This document shows, one piece after another, positions 1 through 8,021 of a stretch of DNA of 64,000 bases. The DNA is from Panacagrimonas sp. (GTDB taxonomy: Bacteria > Pseudomonadota > Gammaproteobacteria > Nevskiales > Nevskiaceae). The notes under the pieces are model-generated. The model ran no database searches. It worked only from the letters and a program-made list of their open reading frames with translations, and was not told the DNA's origin. The position numbers were made by a program, and so were the translations under genes. Location: NCBI RefSeq assembly GCF_020697055.1, contig NZ_JAJFBP010000003.1:1-64000 (forward strand), in the 5' to 3' direction. Each line of letters begins with the position of its first letter. The first letter of the stretch is position 1.

Positions 1-97
1 GGAGATGGCGATCGCCCACTCCATACATGTCTCGAACTTTGCCGCGGTGCAGGAGGGGGAGAGAGGTGAGATTGGACTGGAAGAGGGGGGTAGGCAT
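1..97 (-). CDS. purC: Phosphoribosylaminoimidazole-succinocarboxamide synthase (SAICAR synthetase), N-terminal part only
   Basis: The complement of 1-97 reads an ATG (95-97) and then 32 codons with no stop, running off the left edge. The predicted start of the protein contains LHRGKVRDMYGVGDRHL, which matches the highly conserved nucleotide-binding start of PurC (RGKVRDxYxVGD). PurC joins CAIR and aspartate with ATP in de novo purine synthesis. The gene begins 69 bp downstream of the AHL synthase stop on the same strand, so the two may be co-transcribed. purD lies on the other side of the synthase in the opposite direction. Only the N-terminus is visible, so the catalytic residues cannot be checked, but the motif is distinctive. 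Confidence 0.88.
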   Translation of the reverse strand, partial: MPTPLFQSNLTSLPLLHRGKVRDMYGVGDRHL

Positions 98-166
98 CGA
101 GGCAAGTTACCAGGCGGCGATCCGCATCTCACGCTCGTGAGACTGACGCAGTACCAACAGAGCCAC

Positions 167-775
167 TCAGGCTGCGGCCAACAATGGCGATCGTTCCCCA
201 AGCAGGACGCTACGGGTGTGGACGTCGACGTCGAGCCACACTGCAACGGACATGACTTGACCGATACGGACTGGAGGGCCGAAGCGGTGCAAATCTAGAC
301 CGAAACTTCTGAGCAGGCGCTCTAGCGCGACGCTCACTACCATCACGCATTGGGTCATTCCTACACGCAACGCGAAATGCACCGTACCGGCTAGCAATGC
401 GCGCGCCGCCGTCCCGAAGCCATACGCCGGTCCCGGCTTGCTCCCAGTCTCGACTGCAAAGCGGCTGATTTCCCAAATCGATCGATCCATCGGAGCCGGA
501 GCGCCGTGTAGCAATTGGGGGAACACTTTGCTCAACATATATGGGCGCATCGTCGGACGGAGCCGCCATCCTCCGATTACCTCGTCGTCTCGGTTGGTGG
601 TCAGGACATAGACGCTGTCGGCGTCATCGAACTCATCCACCTCTCGTCCCTCGCAGACGGATACTTGCCAACCTAAGCGTTCAAAGAAAACCTTGTAACG
701 CTGGCGGTACATCGGATCCGCGAACTGTTGAACGAATTGGCGCTCGTGGAGAGTGCCGGAAACGACGTTGATCAT
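167..775 (-). CDS. luxI: LuxI-family acyl-homoserine-lactone synthase
   Basis: The 202-residue product has the usual length of LuxI/LasI enzymes, which make N-acyl-homoserine lactone signals from S-adenosylmethionine and an acyl carrier. All family landmark residues are visible: R26, F30, W36, E45, D47, D50, R71, F85, E102 and R105, set in RLGW, EVDEFDD, GGWRLRPT and IWEISRF contexts. Thr is absent at the position that often selects 3-oxo acyl chains only if the alignment is read strictly, so acyl specificity is left open. No LuxR-type receptor gene is present in the window, and no clear lux box was found in 776-994. A hand count gives about 58% G+C over 181-780, lower than flanking purD (about 67% in sampled lines), which hints at acquisition. 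It may be co-transcribed with purC. Confidence 0.93.
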   Translation of the reverse strand: MINVVSGTLHERQFVQQFADPMYRQRYKVFFERLGWQVSVCEGREVDEFDDADSVYVLTTNRDDEVIGGWRLRPTMRPYMLSKVFPQLLHGAPAPMDRSIWEISRFAVETGSKPGPAYGFGTAARALLAGTVHFALRVGMTQCVMVVSVALERLLRSFGLDLHRFGPPVRIGQVMSVAVWLDVDVHTRSVLLGERSPLLAAA

Positions 776-994
776 GGAATCCAGCGGGTGGGTCGAGAGA
801 TGCGGAGAGAATTGCAGTATCCACGTTCTTCAGCAAGTTGGGCCTTTACTCTGGCGATTTGCATGAGGACAGTGCCCTTAGTCCTTCACGTCAGGTCAAT
901 TTCCTAATGCCCTAACAACCCCGATTCACCCCCATTGGCCCGATTCCAGCGTTCGCCTATCGTGCCCTCAAACACAACCCGTAGAGCATAAGCA

Positions 995-2284
995 ATGCGT
1001 CGAGTACTAGTTCTGGGGTCCGGCGGGCGTGAACACGCCTTGTCGTGGAAGCTGTCGATTTCTGCTGGCGTCTCGGAGGTCCTCGTGGCGCCGGGCAACC
1101 CGGGAATAGACGCTGAAACCCGCTGCCGCACGATCGACGCGCAAGCCGACGACGTCGAGCGCCTGCTGACGTTCGCACTCGAGAACGACGTCGATTTCAC
1201 CGTCGTCGGCCCGGAGGCCCCTCTGTCCAAGGGCGTCGTCGACGCCTTTCGAGCTGCCGGAAAGCGGATTTTTGGACCCACCCGTGCTGCCGCGCAACTC
1301 GAAAGTTCGAAAGCTTTTGCGAAGGATTTCCTCGAACGTCACTCGATCCCGACCGCCGCGTATGCGGTGTTCGAAGCGTTGGAGCCGGCCCTCGAATACA
1401 TCCGAACTCGTGGAGCGCCCATCGTCGTGAAGGCCGACGGCCTGGCAGCGGGCAAGGGAGTCGTGGTCGCGACGACCGTAGCGGAGGCCGAGGCGGCCGC
1501 CCGCGACATGTTGTCGGGTGGTTCGATGGGGGCCGCGGGTTCGCGCGTCGTGATCGAAGAGTTCCTGGACGGCGAGGAGGCCAGCTTCATCGTCGTAGCC
1601 AACGGCACGCAATACGTGCCGCTGGCGAGCAGCCAGGACCACAAACGCATCTTCGATGGCGATCTGGGACCCAACACCGGTGGGATGGGCGCGTATTCAC
1701 CTGCACCGGTGGTGACGCCAGAAGTTCATGCGCGCATCTGTCGAGACGTGATCGAACCGACGCTGGCCGGAATGTCGGCCGAGGGTCGGCCATTCGGCGG
1801 GTTCCTGTATGCGGGCGTGATGATCGACCGGCAGGGGGGCATCAAGGTGCTGGAGTTCAACACGCGCATGGGGGACCCGGAGACGCAGCCGATTCTGTTC
1901 CGGATGGAATCCGATCTTCTGGAATTGCTCGAGGCGGCCGTGGACGGGCACCTGGACCAGGCGATGGTTCGATGGAGCCCGGAACCCGCGCTCGGCGTCG
2001 TAATGGCGGCGCATGGCTACCCGGGGCCGGTGCGCAAAGGAGACGTCATCCGTGGGCTGGATGCGGACCTGGGAGGCGCCAAGGTCTTCCACGCCGGTAC
2101 GTCACGGCGCGGTGACGACATCGTGACCAGCGGCGGGCGGGTGTTGTGCGTCGTCGGGAAAGGCCGTGACGTGGCCGCAGCGCAACGTTCTGCCTACGCG
2201 GCGATCCGGGAGATCACATGGGATGGCATGCAGTTCCGAACCGACATCGGGTATCGAGCCATCGCCCGCGAATCAGCGGGTTGA
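995..2284 (+). CDS. purD: Phosphoribosylamine--glycine ligase (GAR synthetase)
   Basis: This 429-residue ATP-grasp enzyme joins phosphoribosylamine and glycine in the second step of de novo purine synthesis. The N-domain starts with GSGGREHAL (residues 8-16). The ATP-grasp core shows KADGLAAGKGV (146-156), a DHKRIFDGDLGPNTGGMG segment near 214-232 and the metal/nucleotide site EFNTRMGDPETQ near 288. Length and motif order are normal for PurD. In many gammaproteobacteria purD follows purH; here it is alone and divergent from the AHL synthase/purC pair, sharing a 219 bp intergenic region. It ends convergently with rho, with a GC-rich hairpin between them. The start ATG is just after an A-rich stretch (AGCATAAGCA) without a strong Shine-Dalgarno. 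Confidence 0.96.
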   Translation: MRRVLVLGSGGREHALSWKLSISAGVSEVLVAPGNPGIDAETRCRTIDAQADDVERLLTFALENDVDFTVVGPEAPLSKGVVDAFRAAGKRIFGPTRAAAQLESSKAFAKDFLERHSIPTAAYAVFEALEPALEYIRTRGAPIVVKADGLAAGKGVVVATTVAEAEAAARDMLSGGSMGAAGSRVVIEEFLDGEEASFIVVANGTQYVPLASSQDHKRIFDGDLGPNTGGMGAYSPAPVVTPEVHARICRDVIEPTLAGMSAEGRPFGGFLYAGVMIDRQGGIKVLEFNTRMGDPETQPILFRMESDLLELLEAAVDGHLDQAMVRWSPEPALGVVMAAHGYPGPVRKGDVIRGLDADLGGAKVFHAGTSRRGDDIVTSGGRVLCVVGKGRDVAAAQRSAYAAIREITWDGMQFRTDIGYRAIARESAG

Positions 2285-2305
2285 CGCAGGGCTGATCGGA
2301 CGACG

Positions 2306-2333
2306 CCGGGCGGCGGAAGGAAGCCGCCGCCGG
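2306..2333. terminator. GC-rich hairpin between convergent purD and rho
   Basis: The arms GCGGCGG (2310-2316) and CCGCCGC (2324-2330), with a 7-nt loop, are extended by CCG/CGG across one bulged G. The hairpin sits in the 52 bp gap between the 3' ends of purD and rho. There is no T-run on either strand, so intrinsic termination is uncertain. Confidence 0.4.
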
Positions 2334-2336
2334 TCC

Positions 2337-3921
<1,585 letters not shown>

Positions 3922-3938
<17 letters not shown>

Positions 3939-4257
3939 GCGGAGTGACGAAAGCGGTCAACTGCGCCTTGTGAACGGCGCCGACCTGAGTGGCCGCTGCC
4001 TGTCCATCCTTGAACAGGATCAGCGTGGGGATTCCGCGGATGCCGAACTTCGGGGGCGTGCCCGGGTTCTCGTCCACGTTGAGTTTCACGACTTTGAGTT
4101 TGCCGACGTTCTCGGCGGCGACCTGCTCGAGGATCGGCGCGATCATCCGGCAAGGCCCGCACCACTCGGCCCAGAAGTCCACGAGCACCGGCGTGGAGGA
4201 CTTCAGCACGTCCTGTTCGAAGGACGCGTCGGTGACGGCGGAAATGTTTTCGCTCAT
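3922..4257 (-). CDS. trxA: Thioredoxin
   Basis: This is a 111-residue single-domain thioredoxin with the WCGPC active site (32-36) inside [13 protein letters not shown] and the cis-proline loop GIPTL. It is the general cytosolic disulfide reductant, recycled by thioredoxin reductase. There is no signal peptide, so it is cytosolic. It is followed directly by rho on the same strand, the standard trxA-rho arrangement of gammaproteobacteria, and is divergent from rhlB across 275 bp. Confidence 0.97.
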
Positions 4258-4532
4258 GGGAAAGCCTCGATGTGCATGGACGCGACGGAATGCGCGCGAG
4301 GATCAAAAATGGGGCCGTGGATGAGTCCGATCAAGACCGACCAACCGGAAACCCTCGTGCTGCGGGACGACGCATCCGCAGGAACGGGCGGTTATGATGG
4401 ACGCTTGCTGCGGGGGAACCGACTGGAGCGGGAGCGCCAAGCACCCGGACTTCGGTGCTCTCGACTCCCGGGAGTCGCGCTATTCAAGCGGATTCCCTGA
4501 GGCCTTGCAAGCGCCCCCATCTGCAACCAACC

Positions 4533-5804
4533 ATGCAAGCAGACCACTTATCCGACATTCGTTTCGACAACCTCGCACTGCATCCCGGCTTGCTCGAGGC
4601 CATTGCAAAACGCGGCTTCGATCGCTGCACGCCGATTCAGGCGCAGACCCTTCCGCTCGCGCTCGAAGGGCGCGACATCGCCGGACAGGCGCAAACCGGT
4701 ACCGGGAAGACCGCCGCGTTTCTGCTTGCGACGATGCACCGACTGCTCACGCACCCGAGCCGCGGACCGGATGGGCAGCCTCGCGCCTATATCCTTGCGC
4801 CGACGCGTGAACTCGCCGTCCAGATCTACGACGACGCCATCCAGCTGCGCGGCGACACCGGTCTGCGGATCGCGGTGTGCTTCGGTGGGACCGGGTACGA
4901 GTCGCAGCGTCAGGCGATCCAGGCGGGCGTCGACATCCTGATCGGAACCCCCGGTCGTCTGATCGACTACTACAAGCAGGACATCTACACCCTCAAGCAC
5001 ATCGAAGTGGTGGTGCTCGACGAGGCCGATCGCATGTTCGATCTGGGCTTCATCGCGGACATTCGCTATCTGCTGCGCCGGATGCCGCCGCCGGGTGAAC
5101 GACGCAACTATCTTTTCAGCGCAACACTGTCGCATCGCGTGCTCGAACTGGCCTTCGAGCACATGAACGACCCGCATAAGGTCACGATCGAACCCGAGCA
5201 GGTCACCGCCGAGCGCGTGCGCCAGTCGCTCATCCATGTCTCCAACGACGAGAAGCTCAAGATCCTGGTAGGTCTTCTGCGTCACCACGATCCGTTGCGC
5301 ACCCTGATCTTCATCAACACCAAGCGTGGCGCCGAGATCGTCGAGAACGCGTTGCGCGCCAACGGGTTCGAGGCGCACACGCTCTCCGGCGACGTTCCGC
5401 AGAACAAGCGGCTTCGCCTGCTCGATGAGTTCAAGGACGGTCGGCTGCCGATCCTCGTGGCTACCGACGTCGCTGCACGCGGACTGCACATCCCGGCGGT
5501 GAGCCACGTCATCAACTACGACCTGCCGCAGGATCCCGAGGACTACGTGCATCGCATCGGCCGCACGGCGCGTGCAGGTCAGTCAGGCGATGCGATTTCG
5601 CTGTGCTGCGAGACCTACGTCTACTCGCTGCCGGAGATCGAGCGATTCATCGGCATGCGCCTTCCCACGGAGAATTTCCCGGGTGAGTGGATGCCGAAAG
5701 ATTTCGTGAGGCCGCCGTTGCCGCCGCGCTCGCACCGGAGCGGCCCGCCTCGTCGTGGAGGAAGTGGCGGCGGAGGCGGGGGCGGCGGGCGTCGTCGCCG
5801 CTGA
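4533..5804 (+). CDS. rhlB: DEAD-box RNA helicase RhlB
   Basis: This DEAD-box helicase unwinds RNA for the RNase E degradosome in gammaproteobacteria. From the ATG at 4533 the protein has 423 residues: Q-motif region GFDRCTPIQAQ, motif I AQTGTGKT (53-60), DEAD (163-166), SAT (196-198) and HRIGRTARAG in domain 2. The identity as RhlB rather than another DEAD-box protein rests on the opening (FDNLALHPGLLEAIAKRGF) and the YVYSLPEIERFIG region. The C-terminus is a basic Gly/Arg tail, as expected for RNA binding. An in-frame upstream start at 4455 exists, but its 26 extra residues do not look like RhlB. Position next to trxA-rho supports the call. Confidence 0.94.
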   Translation: MQADHLSDIRFDNLALHPGLLEAIAKRGFDRCTPIQAQTLPLALEGRDIAGQAQTGTGKTAAFLLATMHRLLTHPSRGPDGQPRAYILAPTRELAVQIYDDAIQLRGDTGLRIAVCFGGTGYESQRQAIQAGVDILIGTPGRLIDYYKQDIYTLKHIEVVVLDEADRMFDLGFIADIRYLLRRMPPPGERRNYLFSATLSHRVLELAFEHMNDPHKVTIEPEQVTAERVRQSLIHVSNDEKLKILVGLLRHHDPLRTLIFINTKRGAEIVENALRANGFEAHTLSGDVPQNKRLRLLDEFKDGRLPILVATDVAARGLHIPAVSHVINYDLPQDPEDYVHRIGRTARAGQSGDAISLCCETYVYSLPEIERFIGMRLPTENFPGEWMPKDFVRPPLPPRSHRSGPPRRGGSGGGGGGGGRRRR

Positions 5805-5819
5805 TCGCGGAAGGGCTCG

Positions 5820-6563
5820 ATGCGCGTTTCATTGATCGAGCCGAACTGGCCTCGTCATCCGCGCGTCCGGGCCTGCATGACCACGCGCGCCGGGGGCACG
5901 AGCCGCGGCCCGTACGCCTCGCTGAACCTCGCCACGCATGTGGGGGATGAACCGGCCGCCGTTCTCGAAAACCGCCGGCGTCTACGGGGCGAACTCGATC
6001 TGATTGCCGAGCCCGGCTGGCTTTCGCAGGTCCACGGAATCGACGTCATTCGATTGGCTGAGCCAGGTCCCGACACGGTTCCCATCGCCGATGCGGCCTG
6101 GACCGATCAGACCGGTCTTGCCTGTGTGATTCTCACAGCCGACTGCGTTCCGGTGCTGCTGGCCGACGACGAGGGCACGTGTGTCGCTGCTGCGCACGCA
6201 GGATGGCGCGGTCTCGCCGCAGGTGTCCTCGAGAACACCGTTGGCCACCTCCCGGTTTCACCACGGCGCCTGAGCGCGTGGCTCGGTCCCAGTATCGGTC
6301 CGGACGCATTCGAGGTCGGGCAGGACGTGTTCGACGCTTTCGTCGACGTAGAGCCCGATGCGGCGGCGGCATTCGTGCCCGGACGCGACGGCCGCCACCT
6401 CTGCGATCTCCATGAGCTGGCCAGAAGGCGGCTCTCGTCGGCTGGCGTGTCGCGCGTCGAGAGCAGCGCCATGCAATGCACGCTCCGGGACGCTACTTCC
6501 TTCTTCTCGCATCGACGCGATGGCACCTGCGGGCGCATGGCCACGCTTGTCTGGCTGGCGTAG
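5820..6563 (+). CDS. pgeF: Multicopper-oxidase-fold purine nucleoside phosphorylase / peptidoglycan editing factor (YfiH family)
   Basis: This 247-residue protein belongs to the YfiH/laccase-domain family (DUF152). Members have been shown to be zinc-dependent purine nucleoside phosphorylase/adenosine deaminase enzymes, and E. coli PgeF corrects L-Ser misincorporation in peptidoglycan. The expected zinc ligands are visible: H72 in SQVHG, C109 in TADCVP and H126 in AAAHAGWRG, followed by WLGPSIGPDAFEVG. It starts 15 bp after rhlB and may share its transcript. The start ATG was chosen because it gives the usual family N-terminus; the spacer includes GGAAGGG. Confidence 0.93.
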   Translation: MRVSLIEPNWPRHPRVRACMTTRAGGTSRGPYASLNLATHVGDEPAAVLENRRRLRGELDLIAEPGWLSQVHGIDVIRLAEPGPDTVPIADAAWTDQTGLACVILTADCVPVLLADDEGTCVAAAHAGWRGLAAGVLENTVGHLPVSPRRLSAWLGPSIGPDAFEVGQDVFDAFVDVEPDAAAAFVPGRDGRHLCDLHELARRRLSSAGVSRVESSAMQCTLRDATSFFSHRRDGTCGRMATLVWLA

Positions 6564-6875
6564 CAAGCCGACACAGGACGCGGGCTGAAAACGCGTTGCG
6601 CGGTACAAGGTGCTCTGCTACAAGACCGGCCATAGCGGGCCACTCGCGAGTGGCCGTACCAGAACAAAAAAAGCCGCATGGGCGGCGCTCGGCGGAGTGG
6701 GAGCATGCGGCGAGGAGCAAGACCAGCCGGAGCACGCGCAGCGTCGTCGCTCGCGCGTGGGCGCGTGCGTGGCGCACGTCACTGAATCCCCTCGAACTCG
6801 ACACGGCGCCGAGCGTGGCGCGTGGATTCATCCATCTCATTGCCGCAGGCAGTAGCGAACGAGGAGTTCGGTGCC
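6564..6875. other. 312 bp non-coding region between pgeF and the YCF48-type gene
   Basis: No supported gene was found here; reading frames across it are Arg-rich and composition-driven. It holds an 18-bp perfect palindrome at 6638-6655 followed by a run of seven A at 6666-6672, and GAGGAG about 12 nt before the ATG at 6876, which supports that start. Part of the region probably carries the promoter for the YCF48/RND pair. Confidence 0.5.
6638..6655. repeat. 18-bp perfect palindrome
   Basis: GGCCACTCGCGAGTGGCC reads the same on both strands. It is flanked by GGTAC (6602-6606) and GTACC (6656-6660), which could extend pairing at a distance. It could be an operator or a factor-binding site; there is no T-run to make it a terminator on the plus strand. 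Confidence 0.5.
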
Positions 6876-8009
6876 ATGAAAGATCCGATGCGACGATTGA
6901 TTCAGGCACTTCTGTGCGGTGGGGTACTCGTCTCGGGGGCCTTGGCCATCGCGCAGGACGAACCCGCGACCGAAGCCACGACGGCTGCGCCGGCAGAAGA
7001 CGCAGCTGCGGGTGGAGGAGAAGAGGCCGCGACGTCCGAATCCGGCGGTGAGGGAGAAGAGGCCGCGGCCTCCGAGTCGGGCGATGAAGGAGAAGAGGCG
7101 GCAGAGGCCCCGGCCGCTCCGGTCAAGGCATGGCCATCGGAGATGGCACACCTGGCCTCGCGCAGTCTGCTTCTGGGCGTCTCCAACACCGGCAAGCATC
7201 TGGTCGCGGTCGGCGATCGCGGCAACATTGTCGCCTCGAACGACGGCACGAACTGGGCTCAGATCCAGGTCCCGGTGCGTGCCACGCTCACCGCGGTGGA
7301 GTTCGCAGACGAGAACAACGGCTGGGCGGTGGGTCACGACGCGGTGATCCTGCACACCAAGGATGGCGGCAAGACCTGGCAGCTGCAGAACTTCGCGCCC
7401 GAACTCGAAAAGCCGTTCCTCGATGTTCTCTTCACCGATTCCAACAAGGGCATGGTGATCGGCGCCTACGGCCTGTTCTACGTCACCTCCGATGGTGGGG
7501 CGAGCTGGACCGAACTCGATGCGCCGCCGATCCGCGAGGAAGAACTGCACCTGAACGCGATCACGCGCCTGGGTACCGGCGAGTTCTTCGTCGTGGGCGA
7601 GACCGGAATGATGGGCGTGTCCGCCGACGGCACGAAGTGGGAGCGCTTGACCGCCCCTTACGAGGGCTCGTTGTACGGCGCGATTCCGCGCGGCGACAAG
7701 GGGGCGGTGATCTTCGGCCTGCGCGGCAACGTCTACTCCACCGACGACGTGCGCGGCGGCAACTGGACCAAGATCGACGTGGGCACCGTCGCTTCGTTCT
7801 TCGGAGGCGCGCTGCTGCCGTCAGGTGACATCGCGATGGTGGGGTTGGCCGGCGAGATCGCGGTGCTCTCGCCCTCGGGGAAGGTACGCAACACCAAAGT
7901 CGAAGCGATGGCTGGCGTTACCGGCTCAGGAACGTTGTCCGGTGCGATTCCCTGGAAGAACGGGGTGCTGGCGGTAGGTGAGCTGGGCGTGAGCCGCGTG
8001 GGACTCTGA
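6876..8009 (+). CDS. Exported YCF48/BNR-repeat beta-propeller protein
   Basis: The 377-residue product begins with a signal peptide (basic start MKDPMRR, hydrophobic core, cleavage near ALAIAQ). Residues about 28-85 are a low-complexity Glu/Ala/Ser/Gly linker with tandem GEEAA-type units. The rest carries repeated motifs of the Ycf48/HCF136 propeller type, such as AVGDRGNIVASNDGTNW, GWAVGHDAVILHTKDGGKTWQ and YVTSDGGASWTEL. In proteobacteria such proteins are often encoded just before an RND/MMPL exporter, as here (12 bp gap), and are presumed to be periplasmic partners; the actual role is unknown. An in-frame ATG at 6822 would add 18 residues without a ribosome binding site. Confidence 0.85.
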   Translation: MKDPMRRLIQALLCGGVLVSGALAIAQDEPATEATTAAPAEDAAAGGGEEAATSESGGEGEEAAASESGDEGEEAAEAPAAPVKAWPSEMAHLASRSLLLGVSNTGKHLVAVGDRGNIVASNDGTNWAQIQVPVRATLTAVEFADENNGWAVGHDAVILHTKDGGKTWQLQNFAPELEKPFLDVLFTDSNKGMVIGAYGLFYVTSDGGASWTELDAPPIREEELHLNAITRLGTGEFFVVGETGMMGVSADGTKWERLTAPYEGSLYGAIPRGDKGAVIFGLRGNVYSTDDVRGGNWTKIDVGTVASFFGGALLPSGDIAMVGLAGEIAVLSPSGKVRNTKVEAMAGVTGSGTLSGAIPWKNGVLAVGELGVSRVGL

Positions 8010-8021
8010 GGGGGAGACGAC

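Noticed and set aside
5..298. 97-codon plus-strand frame at the left edge
   Set aside because: It is antisense to the purC start and the AHL synthase, both supported by motifs.
776..994. lux box upstream of the AHL synthase
   Set aside because: No 18-20 bp dyad with the CT-N12-AG pattern was found in the luxI/purD intergenic region.
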